Shown one piece after another: positions 25,536-36,293 of a stretch of DNA of 64,000 nt (the stretch's first letter is position 1; the number at the start of each line of letters is the position of its first letter). The DNA comes from Mariniblastus fucicola. Its GTDB lineage: Bacteria > Planctomycetota > Planctomycetia > Pirellulales > Pirellulaceae. A program made the translations under genes and the position numbers. The DNA is taken from positions 6,506,841-6,570,840 of the forward strand of contig NZ_CP042912.1 of assembly GCF_008087665.1 (NCBI RefSeq). The letters run 5' to 3'. The notes below the pieces were generated by a model that worked only from the letters and a program-made list of their open reading frames with translations, was not told the DNA's origin and searched no databases.

Positions 25536-28265
25536 ATGCAACCAGAGAAAAACAAAACTGGCGTCGATCGTCGCGAAATGATGGCCGCTTCGGTCGCAAT
25601 GGCTGCCGCAGGCCCCTCGCTGTTGCAGGGTTTGGCGAAAGCGACACTTCCTGTGGCTACGAAACTTTCGGCTAAGGGGAATCCGAATTCGCTCTATCAC
25701 GGGCACGCTTGGCAAACACTCAATCCGGGTTTCTGGAAAGTCGAAAACGGTGCCCTTCGTCGGCGGATCAAGAACTACGGCGACCGAGCCCGTAAAACCG
25801 GTTTTCCGTTTCATGCGGTGACTCACGGTTTTAAATATGAGACCGAATATGATCCGTCTTTGCCGCCATGTGCGATTTACGCACGGCAGTGGAAACTGAA
25901 AGACAAATTTTCGATCTCGGCCACGATCACTTTTCAGGGAGATCGGCCAGAACCTGAAGAAGGCGACGATCCCGCCTGGAAGATGTACACCGATGGCTTT
26001 GGCCAGTTCGGTTTGGCGCTTGGCGCGAAGAGCATTTACGAAAGCTATACCAAACTGATCAACACGATCCGCTTCGTCTGGTCGGATGACCGGAAGTTGC
26101 GTTTGGTCTTCAGTGGCAACAAGCAAAAAGGGCTGTCCAAATCGATCGACACTAAAGATGTGGCTGTCGGCGATACCTGTGAATTCAAAATCGATGTCGA
26201 ACCGGTGGCTGCGACGGAAAATACAGAGAGCACGTCGAAAATCGTCGCCACGATGACCGTCGGGTCGGAAGCTTACACGATCGAACAAACGGTGCCTTCG
26301 AAAATGGCCGCTGGCTACGTCGGCGTGACTTCGCAGGGAATTCTTGATTTCTCGGTCGACGAGTTCAACGTTGACCCGCTAGCCAACAAGCCGCTCGAAA
26401 TCGGCGTCGCGGATTGTCTCAGCTGCTATCCGTTGGGCGATTCGCTGGCTCAGAATGAAGCGGGCGACTGGACCGTGAAGTTCATCGGCCTGTTTGCCTC
26501 CGATGGCGACACAGCGGAACTTCGCATCGCCGATTCGCAGGACCCGGAAGGCGGTTGGCAATCCGTACCCGTCGCTGGTTCGGCCAAAATTGTGACCAAC
26601 AAATGGCGCAGCAACACGTCCGTTATTTTGGCTTCGCTTCCGGCCAACCCGGCTGAGAAAACGATGTACTACACCGTCTGGAAAGACGGCGTCAACGTGA
26701 CCGCGGACTCTCGCGTTGGCACCGACGCGTGCGGACCGGGCTCGGGGTTGGTCGGCGACGTCCCGGGCGGCGGCAACTATGTTGGGCGACTTCCACAGCT
26801 CAAAGCGCCCTACAAAATGTGCGGGCTCAGCTGCCACGCGATCAATGAAGGACTACAGCAGCGTGTCGATGGCCAATGGAAAATGACCGGTCGACGGGAC
26901 GACTGGATCATCCGTGATCAGCCAACGGTGGAATCCTACAAGCATCTCGACGACTACGATTTCCAGGTCATGCTCTGGGAAGACGACGTTTGGTACATGG
27001 AACTGGTGATGTATCCGCCGAGCACCGACGACGCGTATAACATCGTCGCGCATTCAATCTGCGGGCCGACCAGTCGCTGGCAAATGATGCGGCACTGGAA
27101 CGTGATCAATCCCGGCGATCACGACTACGGCATGGACGATGTGAAAGGCCCCGAGCAAATTGCGATCCGCAATGTGGAAGGGCTTGGTCAGGACCGCGAC
27201 TACATGCGTCGCAACTTTCAGATTGTGCATCACCTGACCACCGGTGCCGAAGAAGTCGACCCGACGATCAATCCAAAGAAATGGCGAGCCTGGAAAATGC
27301 CGGATCGCGATTTCACTTTGATCGTTTGCGATTCGCGTCTGTGGCGCAGCAGTCAGGACGTTGACATCTGGGACGACGCGGGCTGGGGCAAGTTCAAAAG
27401 TCTTTACGACCGCACCGATCCGACGCGTAGTTTGCTGGGTGAGGAACAGTTTGCGTGGCTGCAGGAGCAACTGGCGACGGATTCATCGCCGTTGATTTGC
27501 CTGACCGGAATTTCCGGCTTGCACACGATTTGGACAGGAGCCAAGTACGGCAAGACTTCGCCGAGCATGAACCATCCCATGAAGTTTAGCCAACGAGATC
27601 GCGTGACGGCCGACTACGCGGGCTGGGTGAAGGCTGGCGCCGATCGCGTGTTGGAGTTGCTGGGCTCGCGTCAGGGAATCGCCACCGTTTATGGCGACGT
27701 GCACAACGGTTGCATCATGACGAATCAGGAACATCGCGTCGTGGAATGTAGCTTTGGTCCGATCGGCCGGTCGGGTGGTCGCGGTGTGATTCCGGGATTT
27801 GGCCCGAAGATGAAAGACGTCGACGATCGCGATTTGGAGATCCATTCTCTTTACCACGCCAAGTACTCAACGCCGTCGCTTGATCCGCACGAAAAAGGCA
27901 CGCCGTACTACTGGAACTTTCTGGAGGCCGAATTCGATACGACGAAAGCCGAGCCAACGATTGGTATGCGGATCCGTAACCTTGTCGATCCGCCAAACCA
28001 GACTCCTCGGGGCGGCGGCGATCTGGAAGTCACCGTTTCGCAAACCGGTCAGTCGCAGCTGAGCACTATCGCGGCATTCAAAACGCTGCCCAATGCTGAC
28101 GTTCGTTTCTCGGACGTTTCCGGAAAACCGATTCAGGGCACGCGGTCTTCTGCGGACGGTTCTGTTCGGGCGCAGGCGATGATCGACGTTCCAGCGGGCA
28201 CGACCGTTATCGCGACGGCATTTGATGGAAAGAAGGTTTCATCGCAGACGAAAACTACGACTTGA
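25536..28265 (+). CDS. Exported PhoD-like metallophosphatase-related protein
   Basis: 909 residues with a Tat-like leader (DRREMMAASVAMAAAGPSLL). The first half (about 45-290) is a concanavalin-like or carbohydrate-interaction region (YHGHAWQTLNPGFWKVENG). The second half has PhoD phosphodiesterase features: DDYDFQVMLWEDDVWY, LLGEEQFAWLQEQL, and near the end VYGDVHNGCIM with likely metal-binding Asp-His. Similar planctomycete proteins may act on phosphate or sulfate esters. The substrate cannot be inferred. Monocistronic. Confidence 0.7.
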   Translation: MQPEKNKTGVDRREMMAASVAMAAAGPSLLQGLAKATLPVATKLSAKGNPNSLYHGHAWQTLNPGFWKVENGALRRRIKNYGDRARKTGFPFHAVTHGFKYETEYDPSLPPCAIYARQWKLKDKFSISATITFQGDRPEPEEGDDPAWKMYTDGFGQFGLALGAKSIYESYTKLINTIRFVWSDDRKLRLVFSGNKQKGLSKSIDTKDVAVGDTCEFKIDVEPVAATENTESTSKIVATMTVGSEAYTIEQTVPSKMAAGYVGVTSQGILDFSVDEFNVDPLANKPLEIGVADCLSCYPLGDSLAQNEAGDWTVKFIGLFASDGDTAELRIADSQDPEGGWQSVPVAGSAKIVTNKWRSNTSVILASLPANPAEKTMYYTVWKDGVNVTADSRVGTDACGPGSGLVGDVPGGGNYVGRLPQLKAPYKMCGLSCHAINEGLQQRVDGQWKMTGRRDDWIIRDQPTVESYKHLDDYDFQVMLWEDDVWYMELVMYPPSTDDAYNIVAHSICGPTSRWQMMRHWNVINPGDHDYGMDDVKGPEQIAIRNVEGLGQDRDYMRRNFQIVHHLTTGAEEVDPTINPKKWRAWKMPDRDFTLIVCDSRLWRSSQDVDIWDDAGWGKFKSLYDRTDPTRSLLGEEQFAWLQEQLATDSSPLICLTGISGLHTIWTGAKYGKTSPSMNHPMKFSQRDRVTADYAGWVKAGADRVLELLGSRQGIATVYGDVHNGCIMTNQEHRVVECSFGPIGRSGGRGVIPGFGPKMKDVDDRDLEIHSLYHAKYSTPSLDPHEKGTPYYWNFLEAEFDTTKAEPTIGMRIRNLVDPPNQTPRGGGDLEVTVSQTGQSQLSTIAAFKTLPNADVRFSDVSGKPIQGTRSSADGSVRAQAMIDVPAGTTVIATAFDGKKVSSQTKTTT

Positions 28266-28298
28266 GAGGGCAAATTTTCTTAAACCGATCGCCGTAGA

Positions 28299-28326
28299 GC
28301 TACGCCTGTTCATCGACAGGCGTAGC
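28299..28326. terminator. Hairpin between convergent genes
   Basis: Perfect 11-bp stem GCTACGCCTGT/ACAGGCGTAGC with a 6-nt loop, between the PhoD-like and PEP-CTERM stop codons. No U-tract, so termination is only a possibility; it may also be another dispersed repeat. Confidence 0.45.
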
Positions 28327-28380
28327 AATCGTCGATATCAGCCGCGTTGACGGCATGAAAATCAATTCGTCAAACAGTGT

Positions 28381-29277
28381 TTAGCGGCGGCGTGGTGACG
28401 CTACTCCGAGCATGCTGAGAGCCGAGAGGATCAACAACGCGTTTGGTTCTGGCACGGATCGCAGTGAACTGAAATCCTGTGTCTGACTCCCGCCGCTGTA
28501 AACGTTCGCCGAACCCCAGGTGCTTGAAGTCCCGTCCTCGTAAGGCGCCGTAAGCGCATCGACGGCAAGCCAATCAGCCAATGTCGCACCAGCGCCCGGA
28601 CCTTCCAGTTTTCCAACTTCGCGACTGTTAACGCCGCCGAGATTTCCGATTCCTTCACCGATTGGACCGTGGACCATATTTCCGACGTCATCGAAAATTG
28701 TCATCTGCCAGTCATCGTTCCCGACAGAGAAATTGCCGGCTCCATCGCCAACAACATTCGTGGTCGTCGAAACCAGTCCACCGACGCCGACTTCGTCAAG
28801 AGTCGCAACATTGATGTGCCAGTCGCCAGAGCCTGGATCGAATGAAGTATCGGTACCTGTGAATCCTGTCGCAAGTTGACCGCCGCCGTCGTTGGTTTCA
28901 GTCAGCGTAATGAGCGTGCCTCGAAGCACGTTGGACCAAATCGTGTCATCGCTGAAGGTGATTGTGCCTGCGCTGGCAGTACCGCCCGGGCCGTCTCCGT
29001 CATCTTCAGTCCAGTTGATCGACCAGCCTCGCATATCGACTACGGCTGAACTAGCGCTTCCAACCACGGCCAACTCGAACCAGTTGCCACCATTTCCGAC
29101 AATACGTCCAAACGTTTCATCTGCTTTATCTGACCCCGTGTCGGCTTCCAAAAACCGATCACTGCCTACGGCGTTGTATTCATTGAGTACCACAAGGTCA
29201 GCGTTAACTGTGCTATTTAGCAAAACGACAACGATCGTTGCCACCACAACTCTTGAAATCATTGGCTGAAACTCCAT
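28381..29277 (-). CDS. PEP-CTERM sorted exported protein
   Basis: 298 residues: signal peptide (VVVATIVVVLLNSTVNA), a lamin-tail-like beta domain with VVLNEYNAVG and a Trp/Gly-rich core, and a C-terminal sorting signal VPEPNALLILSALSMLGVASPRRR. The signal directs the protein to exosortase for cleavage and surface anchoring. The combination LNEYNAV...GSDRFLEADTGSDKADETFGRI is typical of planctomycete LTD-like surface proteins. Function unknown. Confidence 0.88.
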   Translation of the reverse strand: MEFQPMISRVVVATIVVVLLNSTVNADLVVLNEYNAVGSDRFLEADTGSDKADETFGRIVGNGGNWFELAVVGSASSAVVDMRGWSINWTEDDGDGPGGTASAGTITFSDDTIWSNVLRGTLITLTETNDGGGQLATGFTGTDTSFDPGSGDWHINVATLDEVGVGGLVSTTTNVVGDGAGNFSVGNDDWQMTIFDDVGNMVHGPIGEGIGNLGGVNSREVGKLEGPGAGATLADWLAVDALTAPYEDGTSSTWGSANVYSGGSQTQDFSSLRSVPEPNALLILSALSMLGVASPRRR

Positions 29278-29477
29278 GTTGGAAATTGGAACTTTTGACG
29301 TTCCAGTATGCGCCGATGAAGGACGGTTGACGATGCAACCACGGCCGTTTTCAAGTTAAGTTTCGACCACACAAAATTTACATTTTCTTAACATTCTCTC
29401 TCTGCTTTCTTAACATTGTCTGGATACATTTCGGCCTCAAATTATGGAATCAAGCCCTACTCATTCACGGACAGATT

Positions 29478-30482
29478 ATGTCGTTGAAGAATACAAACCA
29501 AAGACAGGCATTCACGTTAGTTGAACTACTTGTGGTCATTGCGATCATCGGGATTTTGATCGGTATGCTGCTGCCAGCGGTACAATCCGTTCGCGAAGCT
29601 GCCCGACGCGTCAACTGCCTCAATAACATGCGTCAACTGGGTTTGGCACTGCACAACTACGAGAGTGCACACATGGCGTTTCCGCCAAGTCGCCTTGCTC
29701 CCGACGACCAGCCAATTCCTTCTGCCAACTCCAACCATCCGGGGGCTGAGACTGCGTTTCAAAGCTGGACAACACTGATCCTTCCATTCGTTGAGCAGGG
29801 AAATCTCGCCAACCAGTTCGACTTCGATTACGCCTGGTTCGACAGCGTGAACTCCGATAACGCGACCGTCATCGGGCAACAGCTGCAACTATTCCGCTGC
29901 CCATCGTCGACTGACGCAGAGGGCGTCGATCCGTATCACTGCGTCGGTGCTGCAGCTGGAGATTACGGCTCGATCAACGAAGTCAAAAAGAAGGTCTATA
30001 CCGAAGTTTTGAACATCGATGATCCAGGCGAGCAGGCTCGTGAAGGACTGCTGTCCAAATTCAAAGAAAACCCGATTGCACGAGCTTCTGACGGCACAAG
30101 CAACACACTTTACGTCGCCGAATGTGCTGGCCAACCGGACGTTTTCATTGCCGGCGGTCGCATGACAATGGACGACTTCGCAAACTACAGCGATGACAAA
30201 GTCGTCAACTTCGACGGACGACTTTGTCCCGTTGACGGCACCGGCTGGGCCGATCCGGATTGTGGATTCAGCATCAACGGCGCGACAGCAAACGGTTTGG
30301 ACAAGTACGGTCCTGTGATGATCAACGCGATCAACGTTAGCGAAGCTTACAGTTTCCACCCTGGTGGTGCCTGTTTCGCGATGGCTGACGGATCAGCTCA
30401 CTTCATCAGCGACTCGATCGATGCCCAGACTTTCGTGAGCTTGTGCACACGTGCCGGCGGCGAAGTCAACGGAGAGTACTAA
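29478..30482 (+). CDS. DUF1559 prepilin-like protein
   Basis: 334 residues. Type IV prepilin-like leader with the processing motif and hydrophobic helix ([26 protein letters not shown]), immediately followed by [24 protein letters not shown], the DUF1559 hallmark, and near the end the [19 protein letters not shown] motif. These pseudopilins are hugely expanded in planctomycetes; the role is unknown. It runs into the phytase-like gene 3 bp downstream, so they are likely co-transcribed. Confidence 0.95.
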   Translation: MSLKNTNQRQAFTLVELLVVIAIIGILIGMLLPAVQSVREAARRVNCLNNMRQLGLALHNYESAHMAFPPSRLAPDDQPIPSANSNHPGAETAFQSWTTLILPFVEQGNLANQFDFDYAWFDSVNSDNATVIGQQLQLFRCPSSTDAEGVDPYHCVGAAAGDYGSINEVKKKVYTEVLNIDDPGEQAREGLLSKFKENPIARASDGTSNTLYVAECAGQPDVFIAGGRMTMDDFANYSDDKVVNFDGRLCPVDGTGWADPDCGFSINGATANGLDKYGPVMINAINVSEAYSFHPGGACFAMADGSAHFISDSIDAQTFVSLCTRAGGEVNGEY

Positions 30483-30485
30483 GCG

Positions 30486-31760
30486 ATGCAAAATTCAAGA
30501 TTGCGTTTTACGCTGGTCGCGGCCCTGGCTGTTTGCTTTGGCCCGGCATCGGTTCTGCTTTCTGATGTCGTCGCAAATGAAAACGAGGTTCCGTCAGTCA
30601 AGTTTCTTGGCGTCGCGGAAATCGCTGGCGATGCCGTTGACTTGTCCGGGCTGAATCAGACTTTGGTACCAACCGAAGGAACCAGTTCGGATGTTGTTCC
30701 GGACGGACGCACGTTTTCGAACAACATGCTGGGAGGAATCTCGGCGATCACGTGGACCGGCGAAGGTGATGTCTACTGGATGTTGCCGGACCGCGGTCCT
30801 CTCGATGGCGCCGTTGACTGGTATTGCCGAGTCCAGAAAGTACGCGTGATCGTGGACGCCGAAGGCGATTCGCCTGTTCGAACAGAGCTGATCGAAACGG
30901 TTTTGCTTCGTGACAAACGTGGCATGGCTTTCACAGGATATGCTTCCGCGTTTGAACCGTCTGACAATCGAACTCAGCGACTCGATCCGGAAGGCATTCG
31001 CGTTGGAGCCAACGGCAACTTTTTTATCTCTGACGAATACGGACCGCGCGTCATTGAGTTTGCTGCTGACGGAAGTTTCGTTCAGGAATTCGAAGTCCCG
31101 CAGCGATACCTTGTTGCCAACCCGGACGTATCCAAACCGACTGAAAATCCGAAAAACCATTCTGGCCGCGCGACGAACCGTGGCATGGAAGGGCTGGCGA
31201 TATCTGCCGATGGCCAACGTCTGTTTGGCCTGATGCAAAGTCCGCTACTTCAGGATGCTCATCGGGCAACCCTGGAAGACAAGCCGAAGGGTCTGAACTG
31301 TCGGTTGCCGTCGTTCAACGTCGATGGAGAATTCGGCGAGGAGTTCCTGTACCATCTTGATGCCGAGTCCAACAAACTGAACGAGATTCTGAGCTGTGGT
31401 GCAAATCGGTTTGTTGTGATTGAGCGTGATGGCGAAGCGGGTGATGAGGCGAAGTTCAAGAAGCTGATGCTGGTTTCGACAAAGTCTGCATCGGACGTAT
31501 CCTCCATCGATCAGCTTCCGGCAACGGAGCTTCCGTCTGATGTGACGCCCGTTGCGAAATCCGAGCTGATTGATTTGCTAGACGAACGCTGGGGTCTTTC
31601 AGGCGAAAAAATGCCTGAGAAAATCGAAGGATTGGCGTTTGGTCCCAATGTCGACGCTCAGCATCGGTTGCTATTGGTCGCATCGGACAACGATTTTATT
31701 CCTGAACAGGCGACCGTCATCTACGCTTTCGCCGTCCCTGTTTCTGCGCTGGAACGCTAA
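30486..31760 (+). CDS. Exported phytase-like esterase protein
   Basis: 424 residues with a signal peptide (LVAALAVCFGPASVLLSDVVA). Matches the esterase-like-activity-of-phytase family: GISAITWTGEGDVYWMLPDRGP near 95, ANGNFFISDEYGPRVIEF (the conserved DEYGP strand), NRGMEGLAISADGQRLFGLMQSPL, and IEGLAFGPN near the end. The fold is a six-bladed propeller. The substrate is uncertain. It starts 3 bp after the DUF1559 gene. Confidence 0.88.
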   Translation: MQNSRLRFTLVAALAVCFGPASVLLSDVVANENEVPSVKFLGVAEIAGDAVDLSGLNQTLVPTEGTSSDVVPDGRTFSNNMLGGISAITWTGEGDVYWMLPDRGPLDGAVDWYCRVQKVRVIVDAEGDSPVRTELIETVLLRDKRGMAFTGYASAFEPSDNRTQRLDPEGIRVGANGNFFISDEYGPRVIEFAADGSFVQEFEVPQRYLVANPDVSKPTENPKNHSGRATNRGMEGLAISADGQRLFGLMQSPLLQDAHRATLEDKPKGLNCRLPSFNVDGEFGEEFLYHLDAESNKLNEILSCGANRFVVIERDGEAGDEAKFKKLMLVSTKSASDVSSIDQLPATELPSDVTPVAKSELIDLLDERWGLSGEKMPEKIEGLAFGPNVDAQHRLLLVASDNDFIPEQATVIYAFAVPVSALER

Positions 31761-31890
31761 AATGGTCTGATCCGCCCGCGATCCACGACCTTTGGTCAAA
31801 GATTGTAAAATTGGGCGTTGCCGACTTGCCTGAGCAACATAAAAATCGCTGTGTTGCCAGGCAGTGTTCTTTCCCGCAGTTCAGGATCCC

Positions 31891-32808
31891 ATGATTCCCC
31901 GCTCCAACCGATGTACCCTGTGTGCGCTGTTGGTGGCGAACGTATTGTTCGCTGCCGGATGTGCCGATTCTGTTTCCCCGGCGCCAAAAGAACAGGCGGC
32001 CGAAGTCGCTCCTGACCAGTCTCAGAAAAGCCTGCGCCACGAAGACCTGGACGCAATTCTCTGGGTACAGACCTCTGGCGAATACAATGCGATCACGCGT
32101 CAGACCTATCGCCTCGCGGAACTGACTCTCAAGGACGCGCTGGCCGATCCGAACTGGACAGCGTCCCTGGAACAACAATCACTGGTCGACAGTGGCGAAG
32201 TGAAACTCGCGGATCTCAAGCCCGCGGTGATTCTCGACGTGGACGAAACGGTGCTCAACAATTCCAGATTTCAGGTCGGCCTGATTGAGTCGGAAACGGA
32301 ATACACCCGCGACGGTTGGAAGGCTTTTGTCACCAGGAAAGAGTCGACTGCGGTCGCGGGAGCCGTCGATTTTGTCAACGCGTGTCGAGACGCTGGCGTG
32401 AAAGTCATCTTTCTCACCAATCGGGAACACGAAGTCGAAGGCTCGACGGTCGAAAATCTTGTCTCCGTCGGTCTGATGAAAGAAGCCGATCCTGACGCGG
32501 TTTTCAGCAAGTACGAAAAAGAAGACTGGAAGTCAGACAAAATTACGCGGCGCACCGAACTGGCGAGCAAGTATCGTTTGCTGTTGCTCGTGGGCGACGA
32601 CTTGCACGATTTCGCTTCGACCGGACACCATCCATCGTCTGAAAAACGCCGTGAGATGGTTGACTCGCATCCTCAGCGCTGGGGTCAGAAATGGATCGTG
32701 CTTCCGAACCCCAACTACGGCGGTTGGGAGCAGTCGTTGCAAGACTGGAACAATCTTTCCAGCCCCGAGACAAAGCTGGAACAAAAACGAAGCCATCTGC
32801 AGAACTGA
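31891..32808 (+). CDS. Class C acid phosphatase lipoprotein (e(P4)-like, HAD superfamily)
   Basis: 305 residues. Lipoprotein signal with lipobox LFAAGC near residue 24. HAD motif I ILDVDETVLNNS, motif II VIFLTNRE, motif III region, and VGDDLHDF as motif IV. This is the class C acid phosphatase / 5'-nucleotidase layout of lipoprotein e(P4), which strips phosphate from nucleotides in the periplasm. I chose the ATG at 31891, which starts the lipoprotein signal; the frame is open 27 bp further upstream. Confidence 0.92.
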   Translation: MIPRSNRCTLCALLVANVLFAAGCADSVSPAPKEQAAEVAPDQSQKSLRHEDLDAILWVQTSGEYNAITRQTYRLAELTLKDALADPNWTASLEQQSLVDSGEVKLADLKPAVILDVDETVLNNSRFQVGLIESETEYTRDGWKAFVTRKESTAVAGAVDFVNACRDAGVKVIFLTNREHEVEGSTVENLVSVGLMKEADPDAVFSKYEKEDWKSDKITRRTELASKYRLLLLVGDDLHDFASTGHHPSSEKRREMVDSHPQRWGQKWIVLPNPNYGGWEQSLQDWNNLSSPETKLEQKRSHLQN

Positions 32809-32860
32809 TTCAGTTCCTCGCAATCACGCAAACTTGCAATCCGGAAGTCCGGGAAAGACC

Positions 32861-34093
32861 ATGACAATGAAGACAGAAACACTGGGCGTAGGCGGCAAGA
32901 CGATTGAACAGGCGCTCGATGAGTTGTCGGACATGACGTCTGGCGTTCCGCCGATTGCGACCGAAGAATTTGAACAGCGGCTGGAAAATCTTCAGGCGCT
33001 GATGCAGGAAAAGAACGTCGGCGCGGTTTACCTTCACGCCGGCACGAACCTGTACTATTTCACCGGTTTGAAGTGGAATCCGAGCGAGCGGATGGTCGCG
33101 GCGATCGTTCCGGCCGAAGGAGAAATCTGCTACATCGCGCCGAAGTTCGAGCTCGATACGCTGCGTGACTACTGGAAACTGCCGGCTGAAATTCTGGCAT
33201 GGGAGGAACACGAAAGCCCCTACGCTCTGCTTGGCCGTGCTCTCAATTCGATGAACGTCGCTGACAAAGAACTGTTGCTCGACGAAGCCACACCGTACTT
33301 TATCGTCGACGGGATCCAGTCGGCAAATCCGGATTTGAAAATTGGCCACGCCCAACCGCTGACTGAAGCGCTTCGCAGTCGAAAGTCAGAAGCAGAGATC
33401 AATCTGATTCGACGCGCTCACGAAATGACGCTGACCGTTCACGCTGCGGCGGCTTCCATCCTCCGGCCCGGCATTACGACACCGGAAGTCGTGGACTTCA
33501 TCGATAAAGCTCACCGCAAAGTTGGTGCGGCGGCGGGTTCGTATTTCTGCATCGTGCTGTTCGATGTCGGAACGTCCTTTCCGCACGGAGTCAAAGACGC
33601 CCAGACGCTTCGCGAGAACGATTGGGTGCTGATCGACACCGGATGTTTGCTCGACGGTTACAACTCGGACATCACGCGAAGTTTCTGCTTTGGCGAACCG
33701 ACGGAAGCTCATCGCGCCGCCTGGGAAGTTGAAAAAGCGGCTCAGATCGCGGCCTTCGATGCCGCGAAAGTTGGCGAGCCTTGCGAAGTCTGTGACAACG
33801 CCGCGCGAGCGTCACTTGAAAGCTCTGGCTATGGTCCGGACTATAAACTTCCCGGTTTGCCTCACCGAACGGGTCATGGTTGTGGGTTGGGCATTCACGA
33901 AGGCCCGTATCTGGTCCGCGGTGAGAAGACGCCGCTGGATGTTGGCATGGTCTTCAGCAGCGAGCCAATGTTGGTCATCCCCGATCAGTTCGGCATTCGA
34001 CTGGAGGATCATTTTTACATGACCGAATCCGGTCCGGAGTGGTTTACTGAGCCTTCGCATTCGATCGACGATCCGTTTGGAATCAACGCGTGA
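32861..34093 (+). CDS. Xaa-Pro aminopeptidase family protein (M24B)
   Basis: 410-residue pita-bread metallopeptidase. Creatinase-type N-domain (LQALMQEKNVGAVYLHAGTNLYYFTGLKW), then five metal ligands in the usual order: Asp in LIDTGCLLDGYNSDITRS (two), His in RTGHGCGLGIHEGP, Glu in SSEPMLV, Glu in RLEDHF. It removes N-terminal residues preceding proline from peptides. The ATG at 32861 has GGGAAAG just upstream; the frame stays open into the preceding gene but without coding character. Confidence 0.94.
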   Translation: MTMKTETLGVGGKTIEQALDELSDMTSGVPPIATEEFEQRLENLQALMQEKNVGAVYLHAGTNLYYFTGLKWNPSERMVAAIVPAEGEICYIAPKFELDTLRDYWKLPAEILAWEEHESPYALLGRALNSMNVADKELLLDEATPYFIVDGIQSANPDLKIGHAQPLTEALRSRKSEAEINLIRRAHEMTLTVHAAAASILRPGITTPEVVDFIDKAHRKVGAAAGSYFCIVLFDVGTSFPHGVKDAQTLRENDWVLIDTGCLLDGYNSDITRSFCFGEPTEAHRAAWEVEKAAQIAAFDAAKVGEPCEVCDNAARASLESSGYGPDYKLPGLPHRTGHGCGLGIHEGPYLVRGEKTPLDVGMVFSSEPMLVIPDQFGIRLEDHFYMTESGPEWFTEPSHSIDDPFGINA

Positions 34094-34103
34094 TCATACG
34101 TGG

Positions 34104-34233
34104 CACGGAGGTCTCCACCGTGTTGTTTTTCCTTCACGGTGATTCCACTGTGCTTCTAACTTTGTTTCTGGTCACGGTGATTCCACCGTGCTTCTAACTT
34201 GGTTTCTAGTCACGGTGGAGACCACCGTGCTAC
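34104..34233. repeat. Tandem hairpin repeats (CACGGTG...CACCGTG family)
   Basis: About 2.6 tandem units of 38-39 bp (34133-34171, 34172-34209, 34210-34233), each with a CACGGTG-N5-CACCGTG hairpin followed by CTTCTAACTTNGTTTCT; a related hairpin is at 34104-34122. Fills the gap between the M24 peptidase and the CPXCG gene. Confidence 0.85.
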
Positions 34234-34253
34234 TTAATTAAACGCTATTCTGC

Positions 34254-34436
34254 ATGGACGACGAAGCAACCTACATTTGCGATTCCTGCGGCGAGGAAAT
34301 TGTCATCCCGATCGACCCAACGCAGGGCGAGAGCCAACGGTATTGGGAAGACTGCCCGGTTTGCTGCAATCCAAACCATATCTCTGTCGAAATCCGGGAC
34401 GGCGAAGTTCGAGCATGGTGTGATCACCGGGATTGA
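34254..34436 (+). CDS. CPXCG-motif cysteine-rich small protein
   Basis: 60 residues. Two zinc-ribbon-like knuckles: CDSCGEE (about 9-15) and CPVCCNP (about 34-40), with ICDSCGEEIVIPIDPTQGES and WEDCPVCCNPNHI between and after. This matches a short conserved cysteine-rich family of unknown role. Small, soluble, likely zinc-binding. Confidence 0.88.
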   Translation: MDDEATYICDSCGEEIVIPIDPTQGESQRYWEDCPVCCNPNHISVEIRDGEVRAWCDHRD

Positions 34437-34599
34437 TTGGGCTTTGCGATAATTTGCGGCGACGGCGCCAAACCTCGGCTGATTTCTCCCCACACCGCCC
34501 GCAATTTGCCTTGGCAGATATTTGTCAGAGCAGACGTCCGATCGCCTGTCGCCTGCTAAAATGGTGCTGCTCTCTAACCATCATTGACCGAGGTGTTTT

Positions 34600-36198
<1,599 letters not shown>

Positions 36199-36293
36199 AC
36201 ATAATCGCCTTTCGCTCCGCGGATGATGCATCTTCAATCGTACGTTCGCGGCGTGCGACAACGATGAGGGTGCGAGCGAGGTCTGGTTAAGAA

